A stretch of 45,727 bases of DNA from NCBI RefSeq assembly GCF_030269485.1, contig NZ_BSTL01000047.1, positions 1 to 45,727 of the forward strand, given 5' to 3'. The notes beneath the pieces were generated by a model, which worked only from the letters and a program-made list of their open reading frames with translations, made no database searches and was not told the origin of the DNA. A program made the position numbers and the translations under genes. Origin of the DNA: Actinoplanes sp. NBRC 103695 (lineage in GTDB: Bacteria > Actinomycetota > Actinomycetes > Mycobacteriales > Micromonosporaceae). The first letter of the stretch is position 1; every line of letters starts with the position of its first letter. Shown piece after piece: positions 1 through 9,761 of the stretch.

Positions 1-1
1 C

Positions 2-106
2 ACCGTCCGCGACTACGAACGACTGCCACAACATCACGCCGCGATGGTCCAGTGGTCCATGATCATCATCATGACCCGACGCCTGGCCCGTCACCACCGC
101 ACCTGA
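2..106 (+). CDS. IS5-type transposase, C-terminal end (cut by window edge)
   Basis: The last 34 residues of a DDE transposase enter from the left edge and end at a TGA. The pattern DYERLPQHHAAMVQWSM followed by a short basic tail is typical of the C-terminus of IS5-family transposases found in actinomycetes. Nothing can be said about the catalytic core, which lies outside the window. The fragment reads away from the Rhs genes and is followed by about 390 bp before the next IS. Confidence 0.65.
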   Translation, partial: TVRDYERLPQHHAAMVQWSMIIIMTRRLARHHRT

Positions 107-111
107 AACCC

Positions 112-351
112 TTATTTACCAGGGTCTGAGCGCGCCGGTGGGAGTGCCCTCGGGTGACTCGAAAACCGAGGAACCAGGCCAACTTCGCAGTCTGTCTCGG
201 ATCGAGGTGCGCCGAACCCGTTTTCTAGTATCTGGTCGATCATCGCCTTCGCCAATCTCTCGATCTCACCGAGCACGACCTCCATGAGCAGCGGCGGAAC
301 CCCCTCGGGATCGACTTCCTCATCGCAGGCACGTGCGATGACCCGAGCCAC
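112..351 (-). CDS. Short helical protein of unknown function, possibly 5'-truncated
   Basis: A reading frame rich in Ala, Glu, Ile and Leu (ARLTDVARVIARACDEEV, then EIERLAKAMIDQILENGFG) looks like genuine amphipathic helix rather than antisense noise. The frame stays open upstream to about 465 without an ATG, so the GTG at 351 may not be the true start and the 5' end may be lost. Before the IS at 500-1856 arrived it lay a short distance downstream of the Imm35-type gene on the same strand, so it could be a second small immunity-like protein; that is inference from position only. No family recognised. Confidence 0.25.
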   Translation of the reverse strand: MARVIARACDEEVDPEGVPPLLMEVVLGEIERLAKAMIDQILENGFGAPRSETDCEVGLVPRFSSHPRALPPARSDPGK

Positions 352-599
352 GTCGGTCAGGCGTGCCCGACGCCGGATGGCGGCGACGAAGTCACGTATG
401 TTCCAGGGTGGGAGGGCACCACGATGTCGGACGTCCGTGTGTCACCAAATAGCAGGTACCCCGCCTACTCATCCTTCGCCACGGAACGCCCTCTCATCAG
501 AGGGCGGTTTGTGAGCTTTCCGTAGTTCGTCATCGCTCGATGTCGTGACCTTCGAGCGGTGCCGATGTCTGACCGGCCGGGGTGCGGGTTGAGCTGGTC

Positions 600-1424
600 A
601 TGGGCGAACGAAAGGCGTATCCCAGTGACCTCACCGATGAGCAGTGGGCGGTGGTGGGCCCGTTCCTGGACGCGTGGAAAGCGAAGCATCCGTCGGTGTC
701 GGGGCATCAGGGCCGCTACTCGTTGCGGGAGATCCTGAACTCGATCTTCTATAAGAACCGGACCGGGTGTCAGTGGGCGTATCTGCCGCATGACCTGCCG
801 CCGAAGTCCGCGACGTACTACTACTTCGCGTTGTGGCGTGATGACGGCACGGACCAGGCCATTCATGATCTGCTGCGGTGCCAGGCGCGGGAGAAGGCCG
901 GCCGACGCGAAGATCCGTCCGCGGTCGTGCTGGACACTCAGTCGATCCGGGCCGCGAACCACGTGCCGGCCGTGACCACCGGCAAGGATGCCGGCAAGAA
1001 GGTGCCGGGCCGTAAACGCGGTCTCGCGGAGGATGCGCTCGGGTTGATCATCGCGGTGGTGGTGACCGCCGCGAGCGTCACCGACACCGCGATCGGTGTC
1101 CGGTTGCTGGACAAGGTCGTCGAGCATAGTCCGACCGTCACCCTGGCCTGGGTGGACGCCGGTTTCAAACACGACCTGGGCATCCACGGCGCGCTGCTCG
1201 GCGTCGACGTCGAGGTCGTCAAGCGCTCCGACACGAAGCCGGGGTTCGTGCCGATCGCCAAGCGGTGGGTGGTCGAACAGATCAACGGCACGTTGATGCT
1301 GCACCGGCGCCTGGTCCGCGAGTACGAGAGCCGTCCCGAATCGTCGGTGTCACGCACCCTGTGGGCCTCGGCGGCCAACCTCGTGCGCCGGCTGACCGGC
1401 ACGAGCACACCGTCCTGGCGGTGA
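600..1424 (+). CDS. IS5-family transposase
   Basis: DDE-type transposase of about 274 residues, starting at ATG 600; an in-frame ATG at 582 is less likely because family members begin close to the AYPSDLTDEQWAVVGPFL motif. The N-terminal IS4/IS5-like domain ends around YLPHDLPPKSATYYYFALW. The catalytic acidic residues appear in VVLDTQSIRAAN, in LAWVDAGFK, and in the C-terminal stretch RWVVEQINGTLMLHRRLVREYE. Length and residue order match full-length actinomycete relatives, with no frameshift. It lies between terminal repeats, with a passenger gene 7 nt downstream, probably co-transcribed. Confidence 0.9.
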   Translation: MGERKAYPSDLTDEQWAVVGPFLDAWKAKHPSVSGHQGRYSLREILNSIFYKNRTGCQWAYLPHDLPPKSATYYYFALWRDDGTDQAIHDLLRCQAREKAGRREDPSAVVLDTQSIRAANHVPAVTTGKDAGKKVPGRKRGLAEDALGLIIAVVVTAASVTDTAIGVRLLDKVVEHSPTVTLAWVDAGFKHDLGIHGALLGVDVEVVKRSDTKPGFVPIAKRWVVEQINGTLMLHRRLVREYESRPESSVSRTLWASAANLVRRLTGTSTPSWR

Positions 1425-1431
1425 CCCGCGC

Positions 1432-1839
1432 GTGAACACGAGCACCGTCCTCGACCTGATCGCCGGCCGCGAAGCCGCCGCGTCCGCCGCCCGCGACCAG
1501 TTGCGCGAGCAGCAGGCCAAGCTCGCCGCCGAGGTGGCTGCCATCGACGCTGAGCTGGCCGACCTGGCGACCACCCGCCAAACCCTGACCAAGATCCTCG
1601 CAGACGAGGTGACCGCATCCGAGCCGGTCGTCATCAGCGAGTCCTATCAGCGGATCCTCGCCGTTTTCACCCCGGAACGCGGCGCTCTGCGGGCGAAAGA
1701 CGTCTGCCTCGCGCTGGGCATCGGCACCGAGCCCAAGGACACCGAAGGCATCCGCGCCAAGCTCAAACGCCTGGTCAACCGACACATCCTGACCGAAAGC
1801 CAACCCGGCCTATTCACCCTCACCGAGAACCGGGCATAA
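1432..1839 (+). CDS. IS passenger protein: coiled coil plus winged-helix-like domain
   Basis: A 135-residue protein starting at GTG 1432, 7 nt after the transposase stop. Residues about 10-55 are a heptad-rich Ala/Glu/Leu helix (REAAASAARDQLREQQAKLA) predicted to form a coiled coil. Residues about 70-135 look like a small winged helix: YQRILAVFTPERGALRAKDV, then IRAKLKRLVNRHILTES and a short LFTLTE strand. Such an arrangement suits a DNA-binding dimer, perhaps a transposition regulator. That role is inference; the sequence shows only the fold pattern and the position inside the terminal repeats. Confidence 0.7.
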   Translation: MNTSTVLDLIAGREAAASAARDQLREQQAKLAAEVAAIDAELADLATTRQTLTKILADEVTASEPVVISESYQRILAVFTPERGALRAKDVCLALGIGTEPKDTEGIRAKLKRLVNRHILTESQPGLFTLTENRA

Positions 1840-1856
1840 CCTCACGGACCGCCCTC

Positions 1857-2165
1857 TCAGATCACGGGAATGGGGAGCGGTGTCAGGTTGGTTCGGTCCG
1901 CGTAGGCGTTGAGCCATTTCTCCACGGGTGGGCTCGAGGGCGCGATCCACGGCTGTTTGCCGTTCTTCGGCACGACCAGCGGGCCGACGGCGAGGCTGTC
2001 CAAGAAGTCGCCGGTCTCGATCGTCCGGACGGTGTTGAAAGGGAACAGCCAGCACCACTCGTGCTCGATCGGGTTGTCCGGATCGAGCAGGGCGAGCGGG
2101 TGCCCGCCCTGCTCGGCCTGCCGGAGCGCCTCGGTGGCTCGTGCCCGTGCGGCGTCGACGTCCAT
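1857..2165 (-). CDS. YrhB/Imm35-type immunity protein
   Basis: A 102-residue acidic cytoplasmic protein starting at ATG 2165, preceded by an AAGGA ribosome site. The N-terminus (DVDAARARATEALRQAE) is a helix; the core WLFPFNTVRTIETGDFLDSL followed by VGPLVVPKNGKQPW is characteristic of the YrhB/Imm35 immunity fold (Trp-rich, GNGPxxV-like strand, then a helix with PVEKWLNAYADR). The family neutralises toxins carried on Rhs/CDI proteins. It begins 35 bp after the stop of the Rhs gene upstream, the usual toxin-immunity arrangement, yet that Rhs has lost its toxin tip. Its stop codon coincides with the target duplication of the IS. The reading frame is intact. Confidence 0.75.
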   Translation of the reverse strand: MDVDAARARATEALRQAEQGGHPLALLDPDNPIEHEWCWLFPFNTVRTIETGDFLDSLAVGPLVVPKNGKQPWIAPSSPPVEKWLNAYADRTNLTPLPIPVI

Positions 2166-2199
2166 AAGGAGTCCTTTCTTCTGGTGCTTGGTGTGAAGG

Positions 2200-5100
2200 T
2201 CAGACGGCCGGCAGGGGGGCTGTCGGTCGTTGCAGGAAGCGGCCTGTGGCTGGGTCGTAGTAGCGGGAACGGTCGTACTGCAGGCCCGTTTCCGGGTCGT
2301 GGTAGCGGCCCCCGGCTGCCCACCCGGCAACGTCCGGGTTCGTCGCGGCGGGTTCCACCGCGATCAGGGTGCCGTCCATGATCTGGGCGACCGGGCCAGC
2401 CAGCTTCGGGTGGTACTCCCACGTCGAGGTGATCGGCTGGCCGCCGCGCTTGCGCTGGCTCTGTTCGATGAGCAGGTCACCGGACCAGACGAACTCGATC
2501 TCCTCGAGTACCGCGCCCGTCCTGCCGCGCCGTTGTTTGGCGATTCGTCGGCCGAACGCGTCGTACTGGTAGTGCCAGCGGTCCCCGGTGGGGGTGATGA
2601 CCGCGACCAGCCGGTCCTGATGATCCCAGGCGAGGCGCCATTCGCCGGTCGCGTCGGTCCGGGTGATCGGCCGGCCCAGGGCGTCGAGGGTGTAGCTGGC
2701 GGCTTCACCCTCCAGCTCGGCAGCCCGCCCGGCGACTCCCGCCTCGGCCGTCAGCCGGTCGGCGTCGAGTCGCTGCCCGGCAGCGGCTAGGACCGTGGGC
2801 CGGCCGGACTCGTCGTATGACCACTGGGTCACGGCGCCGGACGGCCGGGTCCGCGCGGTGACCAGGCTGAATCGTTCACTAAAGGACGTGGTGACGGTCT
2901 GTCCGTTCACGGTTTCGGAGATGACCCGGCCGAGCGCGTCGTGCTCGAGCCTGATCTGCGAGTCGGCGTCGGCCGCCGCCACGATCCGGCCGGACCCGTC
3001 GTACTCCAGCGTGGTGACGGCCTCACCGGTGCGCCGTTCGATCACCCGGCCCAGCAGGTCGTAGGTGTAGACGGTGACCTCGCCGTCCGCGTCGGTGTGC
3101 TCGACGACCTGACCGGCGGCGTCGTACGCGTAGCGCTGGGTGCGGCCGGCGAAGTCGGTCTCTTCGACCAGCCGCCCGTTGGGGTCGTACGTGTACCGCC
3201 ACGTCTCGCCATCCGTGTTGGTGATGGTGGCGAGGCGCAACTCGGTGTCGTACCCGTAGCTGGTGCGCGCGCCGTTGTCGTCGGTCACGGCGGTGACCAG
3301 GTCGAACGCGCCGTACTTACGCAATGTCCGTCGTCCGTCGGCGTCGATGGCCTCGACCAGGTTGCCTTCGCCGTCGTAGACGTACTCCTCGATGGTGCCG
3401 TCCGGGTTCTCCCGCCAGGCCAGGTCACCCTCGATCGTCCAGCCGAAACGGGTGTAGCCGGCGTCGCTCTCGGTGGCGACGACGCGGCCGAGATCGTCGT
3501 ACTCGTAGCGGGTCGGGCCGTCCTCCGTCATCATCGAGGTGACCTGGAACGCCGAGTTGCGGATCGTGGCCGCCGGGCCGGCCCGCAGCGGCGTTCCCGG
3601 GCTGTTCCCGTCCAGTTGCTCGGTCCGTATCACCTCGCCGGTGGCATCGGACTCGGACCACAGCAGACCGTCGGCGCCGAACTCGCGGGTACGGGTTGCA
3701 CCGTCGAAGTCCGTCCAGGAGACCGCCCGCCCGAACTCGTCGTAGACGGTCGTCGACCGGCTGCCGTCCGGCCGCGTGGTCGCGGTGGGCCGGCCGTGGG
3801 CGTCGTACTCGTAGCTCATGATCCGGCCCAGCGCGTCGGTCTGCGACCGGAGACGGTAGGCGGCGTCCCATTCGCTGCGCGTCGTCGCGCCGAGCGCGTC
3901 GGTCTCGGCCACCACCTGGAAGCGGTCGTTGAGCTCGTACGAACGAACCGCGCCGAGCGAGTCGGTGACGACCGTCCGGCCGTGCGTGTACTCAAACTGG
4001 TAGCGCAGGTAGCCGCCCTTGCCATCGGTGCTGACGCAGCGGCCGGCCTCGTCGTAGGTGTAGGTGTACCACTCACCGTTGCGATCCTCCCAGCGGACCA
4101 GCCGCCCGTCGGTGTACTGGAACCGTTCCGGCGTGCCCGAGGAGTTGACCACCTCGGTCAGATTGAGGTCCTGGTCGAAACCGAACTGGGCGGCCGCCAC
4201 CAGATCCCCGTACGGACCCGGCAGCCACAGTTTCGTCACCAGGCCCGCCGACGAGCTGAACTCGACGGTCGCGCCGGCCGACGAGCGCAGCACCGTCGGT
4301 GTGCCGTCACCATCGCGTTCCACGGACCACCGGATGCCACCCTCGACGACGTCGCTGAGCAAGGACTCCCCGCCACCCGACCCGGCGAACAGCAACATAC
4401 GACCGGACACCGGATCGGTGAGCAGCCAACCACCCTCAGTGAGCCGCCGCAACGGCAGCGCGCGGCCGACCTCCGGCACCACCGTCGTACCCTCCGCGGG
4501 CAACGGGTAGGTGAGCACCGAGCCGTCCGCGGCAAGGTAACGCACCTGCGCACCATCAACGGCGATCACCTGGTCCAGCGTCGACGCCCAGGAACGGCCG
4601 AACGACCTGCCCCACCGATAATCCGACCGGTACGTCCGCTCCAGCGTCAGCCCCGGCAGGGTGACGTCGGTCTCGGTGAGGATCATCCGGCCGGTGGTCA
4701 CGTCGATGGGGTCGCCCACCGTCGGTGTCTCGACGGTGGACTTCGCGACTGCGGCCGGCGCCACGTCGCTGAACGCCGCCGGTGAGGTACGGGTGATCGC
4801 GGCGGGCCCGGTCTCGACGTTGATGTCGCCGGTGGTGTCGGGGCCTTCCAGGAACGACGACAGGCTGGCGTCGTTGTCGCTGGTGGTGTCGGTGCTGCCG
4901 TCGCCGGGGGCCTGGGTCGTGGTGCCGGGCGTGCTGAGGTCGACGAATACCACCGTGCCTTCGGGCCCGAACGGCGGGATCACTTTCTCATCCCGCGACT
5001 GCGGATCGGTGAATCTGATCCTGCCGTCCGCGGTCCTGGTGACCGTGAGCACGTGGAACGGGTCCCCGGGCCGGCCACCACGAAGGAACACGGGGCGTTC

Positions 5101-6056
5101 GCCGGGGAATTCACCGGGGCGGCTGCTGCGGTCGGGCCGGTAGGCCACGATCCCGGACCCGCCAGGGCCAAGTTCGCCGAACCGGGCTATCGCACCGTGC
5201 CAGCCCTCACCGTAGTGAACCTTCCCACCGGGGAAGGACCTGAGGACATCACCCAGAGTCCGCGGCGAGGCAGCCGGCGGCACATCCAGCAAACGGCCGG
5301 ACCACTGATGCTCGCCCAGCGATTCCACATAGCGGGTACTGTCCGGATTCGTCGCATCAATGTCCGGGTTGCCGAACAACACGTGAAGTTCCGCGCTCGT
5401 GTCACCAACCCCTGCCACGGTGTCCAGCGTCGGAGAATCGACGAACGCCGTGAAACCCTGCCGATTCTGGGAATACTGTTGATTGTAGTATTCCTCAGCA
5501 CGACGGTCTGCCTCGGAAGTCCAGGACGACTGGCTGGCATAAGTGCTAGGGGCGCTGGAGTAAACGCCCGAAGTGCTCGCAGAACTGCTGGAACCGGTGG
5601 GGTAACCGCTCGGATCGGTGGCGTAACTGCTGGAACCGGTGGGGTAACCGCTCGGATCGGTGGCGTAATTACTGGAACCGGTGGGGTAACCGCTCGGATC
5701 GGTGGCGTAACCACTGTAACCGGTGGCGTAACTACCGGGATCGGCGGCGGCGGTGCTTTGGTTGGCGCTGGTGGAAGCTTCCGGGTCTCGTAACTGGCCG
5801 GATCAGTGAAATCCTCATTGCTGGACTGCCGATCGCCAATCGTGCTTGAGTAGGCGGACCCGCCCGCATCCTCTTGCCATGTCGGCAGCACAGGCGTGCC
5901 TGTCTCGGTAAATCGAACCCCTCTTGGGTTGATCCTCGGCCCGACGGGACTGGCGGCCGCCCGAAAGTTCTCCCAATACCCGTCCGGGGTGGAGGCAGAA
6001 GCGGGTGTATCGGTTGTCGGGCCATGGGTTGATGAGACCGATGTCGAGATGCTCAA
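2200..6056 (-). pseudogene. Rhs/YD-repeat toxin protein with papain-like domain; frameshifted N-terminus, no toxin tip
   Basis: The main frame (GTG 5418 to stop 2200, 1072 residues) holds a papain-like domain with His122 (DPFHVLTV) and Asp138 (RFTDPQS), a Ser/Thr-rich linker, a DUF6531-like segment from about residue 230 (GDPIDVTTGRMILTETDVTL), about 25 YD repeats and a Rhs core end (YDRSRYYDPATGRFL). Only about ten residues follow the core, so no toxin tip exists. Upstream of 5418 the frame stays protein-like through a Tyr/Ser/Gly/Pro repeat up to a stop at 5803-5805; a second frame then carries plausible sequence to about 6056 (ending TRKLPPAPTKAPPPP). A single indel near 5740 would join them. 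The expected catalytic Cys region reads NRQGFTAFVD with no Cys. Exported, contact-dependent toxin delivery is the family role; this copy is probably inactive. Confidence 0.75.
5588..5750 (-). repeat. 42-bp coding tandem repeat (about 3.8 copies)
   Basis: Three nearly identical 42-bp units start at 5588, 5630 and 5672, with a degenerate fourth from 5714. On the minus strand each encodes a 14-residue unit ATDPSGYPTGSSSY. Units differ by a few bases, so the array is probably prone to slippage. It sits in the linker between the N-terminal part and the papain-like domain of the Rhs protein, close to the point where the reading frame is lost. Confidence 0.9.
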
Positions 6057-6171
6057 TCTAGGTCGACTGGAAGGATGGGAAACTCCTGGAGCGTCGGCCG
6101 CTGGCAGTCGATGATCGAAAGAACGTGTGACCCGAACATATGAAGTTTCAGTCCTCGGATCCCAAACAGGG

Positions 6172-8870
6172 TCAAATATGTTCCAGTACTGAAATTTGAA
6201 TCAAAGTTTCCGTCAGTATCGTCAGGTCGTTCCATTCTTCCGGCCGGCTCGACATCAGCCGATACGAGGTTGTTTCCGTGTATTCCGCTCGTAGAAAGCG
6301 GAAGTATGACCCGTTTATTGAAATGGAGAGCAGCTCTGGCCCGAAACTAGAAACGGGATTTCCATCATCGCCAGTCGTACATGCAGTCAAGACGATAGCG
6401 CGCGCGGCGTCGAACTGTTGAGAGCCGGAGGCCCATTGCGAAATTTGATCCAAACCCTCGTGGGAGTCGTACCAAGCAACCCCCATAGCTCGCTCCTCGT
6501 GGAGGTGAATGACGAACGCTCCGGGCACTTCCGAAAGTGTTTCGGCTATTATACGGGCCGCAATGTGTCGCCGCTGATCCCGGTATAGCGTAATTCCCGA
6601 CGGCGCCCAGTTTGCTACAATTTCAGGGGGATCGCTGACATTGCGAGAATGATTCTGCCTGTATCGTCCACTTCTATCCGACCTGCCGTTGCTCCGACTG
6701 CTCCGCATGCCGCCGGTGATGTTTCGGCTGCTGGTGGTGAGGACTGTTTCCGGGTCGCCCTCGTTGGTATCGGTATTGTTGACCTCGGACAGTCGCGGGC
6801 CGACCAGTTGACCCTTGTCGACTGCTCGCCACCAGCGCCCTTCGACGTTTCTGACGGTCAGGTTGACGTATTCGCCGCTGGGGAGCCGGATCGGTTTCAG
6901 TTCGTACGGCTCGTAGGGCTGCAGACGGTCGGGTTTGCCCTCACCGCGCGGGACGATCATGTCCGGGGTGGGATTCAGCTGTTCACCGAGGTGGAGGAAG
7001 TCGTCGTTGCGTGGCTGCTGATCGGGTAGCGGCTGCATGGCCTGCTGGCTGTCCTGCAGCGTGACGTTTTGCGCCGAGGAGACTCTCACGAGGTCGGCTG
7101 ACGTCGTGTTGGTCCCTGCCAGCCAATTGCCGGAGGAGGGTGCGTGGGGCGACGGCGGGAGGGGCGCGGACGGAAGCTGGGACGGACCCTGCGGGGGGAG
7201 AGGCCGGGGCTGGCCGGTGAGGTCCAAGGGGTTCAGGGACGGCTGCGAGGGTGTGCAGGTGGCGAGCCCGAGCGGGTCGGCGAGGGTCAGCGGGTCGCTG
7301 ACGTAAGCGGTGGGGTCGGGTCCGCTGGCCAGGCCGAGCGGGTCGGGGCTCAGATAGCGGGCGGTGGCGGGGTCGTAGTAGCGGAACCGGTTGTAGTGCA
7401 GGCCGGTCTCGGTGTCGAGATACTGCCCTGGGAAGCGCAGCGGTGTGGCCGCGGTCTCGCTGGCCCGGCCCCACAGGTCGGCGCGTGACCACCAGCTCAG
7501 CCGCCCATCGGCCTCGACCAGATGGGTGGGCGTGCCGATCACGTCGGTGATCATCGTGCGTAGCCGGCCGTCGTCGATCTGGGCGACCGGTGCTGTTCCG
7601 TCCGGCCGTTACTCCCAGGTGACCGTCCGGCCGGCGCTGGTCTCCTCGATCATGAGGTCACCGGACCAGGCGAACAGCACCTCCTCCAGGATGGTGTCGT
7701 CGCCGGCCAGGCGGTGCTTGACGATGCGACGGCCGAAGCCGTCGTAGCGGTACCGCCACCGCTCGCCGACCGGGGTGACGACCTGAACGAGGTGGCCCTC
7801 CGCGTCCCATGCGAAGCGCCAGGTGCCCTGGGCGTCGAAGCGGGCCGTCAGGCGGCCCTTCTCGTCGTACTCGAAACGCGCGTCCCCGGACCAGACGAGC
7901 ATGGTGCCGTCGAAGTCCCACCGGTCATCGCCGCGACCGCTCAGCCGGCCGGTCTCGTCGTACTCGTAGCGCTCCAGCAGTCTTCCATCGCTGTGCACCG
8001 CGTGGATACGGCCCGAATCGTCCGCGGCGAACGTCCGCTCGCCGGTCAGTGAGTCGGTGATGGCGGTGATGCGCCCGGTGGCGTCCCAGGCGAACCCCCG
8101 GGCGGCGCCGCCGGCGATGTGCTGCGTAGCGAGCCGGCCGGCCCGGTCGAAGTCCTGCCGCAAAACATTGACGCCGTCGGTGCTCCGGTGAACCTCACGG
8201 CCCGCGGCGTCCACGTCGAAACGGATGGTGTGGCCGGCGATGGACAGCATGACGGGCCGGCCCGCGGTGTCGAAGCTCCACCCGCTCGTCCGTCCAGAAG
8301 GGGTGACACGCGCGGTGACCATGTCGCCGTCGTAGGTGGTGCGCACGGTGCGCCCGTTGATCGTCTCGGCGATCACCCGGCCCTGCCGTCCCGCTCGAAC
8401 CGGACCTCCGCGTCCGGGCTCACCACCGAGACGACGTGGCCCCGCGCGTCGTACTCAAACAGCGTCACGATACCCGCGGTACGTCGCTCCACGACGCGAC
8501 CGAGGATGTCGTAGATATAGCGGGTGGCCTCGCCGGTCGCGTTCGTGCGAACGCTCAACCGGTCCGCGGAGTCATACTCTATAGTGCTGTGAACGCCCGT
8601 CGAAATCGGTCTCCGCGGCGAGCCGGCCGACTGCATCGTAGTCGTAGAGCCATACCTGACCGGCCGCGTTCGTGACCGCCACCAGCCGACCATCCTCGTC
8701 ATAGGCATAGCCAGCCCGGCCATCCACCCCGATGATCTCCACCAGACCTCCTCCGCCACCCTGCTGTCGCACCACCCGAGTAACGTGGCAGAACACAAGG
8801 CGGGAACCGGCCGAGCCACCGTACGGACCGCGATCTGGCGGGTAATCCCTCGGTTACCGCCTATAGCCAT
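6172..8870 (-). pseudogene. Rhs protein with divergent His...Cys toxin tip; 5'-truncated and broken
   Basis: Reading minus, YD repeats begin near 8745 (AYDEDGRLVAVTN), change frame near 8600 and again near 8380, then continue (ETINGRTVRTTYDGD, FGRRIVKHRLAGDD) to a TAA at 7609-7611 where family members have Tyr (TWEYRPDG). The frame resumes through the Rhs core end (LHYNRFRYYDPATARYLSPD) and the DPLGL motif, then a Pro-rich linker and a tip of about 200 residues. The tip shows AARIIAETLSEVPGAFVIHL, His350 and His352 (counted in the 460-residue frame from 7554), and ARAIVLTACTTGDD with Cys392. Spacing and the ACxTG motif recall caspase/CHAT-like cysteine peptidase tips of actinobacterial toxins. 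The tip region (about 6170-6700) is visibly richer in A/T than its surroundings. The N-terminus is lost at the junction with a transposase fragment near 8880. Confidence 0.7.
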
Positions 8871-8890
8871 GGTCTGAGCTTGTTCTTTAA

Positions 8891-9532
8891 CCTGAGCGTC
8901 TTATTCGTTCTTCGACGCTCACCCTGACCCGTCTAGCCGCCGGGTTCGAGATCGTTGTCACGACGGCCTGGCGTTACGTCCGGGAGGCCGCCGACCTGCT
9001 CGCCTTGATCGCCGACGACCTGAAGGCGGCGATGACCAGGATCGGTCGGCTGGCGTACGCAATCTGCGACGGCACGCTGATCCCGATCGACCGCGTGCGC
9101 GATCAGAAGCCGTACTACTCCGGCAAGCACCGCTGGCACGGCATGAACGTCCAGGTCATCGCGGACCCTGCCGGCCGCCTCGTCTGGGCGCCGGCCGCAC
9201 TGCCCGGCGCCGTCCATCCCCTGACCGCCGCCCGAACCCACGGCATCGTCGACGCACTGACCAGCGCGAGCGTGATGACCTTCGCCGACAAGGCATATCA
9301 AGGCGCAGGCGGCACCGTCCGCACGCTCTTCAAACGACACCGGTACCGGCTGTCACGTCGGCAGAAGGCCGAGAACAGATCCCACGCCCGCATCCGTGCT
9401 CGCGGTGAACGCGCCGTCGCCACCCTCAAGACCTGGAAAGTCCTGGCCAAGCTGCACTGTAGCCCGTCCCGGACGACCGCGATCGTGCAAGCCATCCTCG
9501 CTCTACACCACGTCGAGAACCCGATCTACTGA
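8891..9532 (+). pseudogene. IS5-family transposase, 5'-truncated
   Basis: An open frame after a TAA at 8888 contains a helix-turn-helix (LTRLAAGFEIVVTTAWRYVR) followed by a DDE_Tnp_4-type catalytic domain: AICDGTLIPIDRV, YSGKHRWHGMNVQV, VMTFADKAYQGAGG and a C-terminal RARGERAVATLKTWKVL. The stop is TGA at 9530-9532. Full-length relatives have roughly 50-60 more residues before the HTH, and no suitable start is visible, so the 5' end is missing. The truncation point abuts the truncated Rhs gene on the opposite strand, a rearrangement junction. Confidence 0.8.
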
Positions 9533-9761
9533 GGATGGAAAAGGCTCAATGAAATCATGTTGAAATGGGTGGTGCGGATCATATGGCGATATCCCGCAAG
9601 GAAGACGATCATCGATCCAGCCCTCGTGCGCCATCGCGGCGCCGCGGCGGCGCACCGGCCCGACACCCCTGAGCCTAGAACCGCGGGCACCGCCCCAGCC
9701 CGCCCGGTGCAAAGAGTGTGCCGCCGGACCGGGCTCATCGTCAGCGAGGAGCTAGAGCGTT

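Larger units (their letters stand above)
500..1856 (+). mobile_element. Complete IS5-type insertion sequence with passenger gene
   Basis: Imperfect terminal inverted repeats are visible: the left end from 500 (GAGGGCGGTTTGTGAGCTT) matches the reverse complement of the right end at 1856 (GAGGGCGGTCCGTGAGGTT), with three mismatches over 19 bases. The element is flanked by a 3-bp direct repeat TCA (497-499 and 1857-1859), the likely target duplication. Inside are a full-length transposase (600-1424) and a second gene (1432-1839). The right-hand TCA is, on the minus strand, the TGA stop codon of the immunity gene, so insertion left that protein unchanged. Both genes are open, so the element may still be mobile. 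Confidence 0.8.

Noticed and set aside
2941..4785. Long plus-strand open frame of 614 codons opposite the Rhs gene
   Set aside because: It is antisense to regular YD repeats; the frame stays open because of GC-rich codon bias, and the product is a repetitive Val/Gly/Arg sequence with no domain.
5588..5750. Possible CRISPR-like array
   Set aside because: The repeats are contiguous with no spacers and are translated as part of the Rhs linker.
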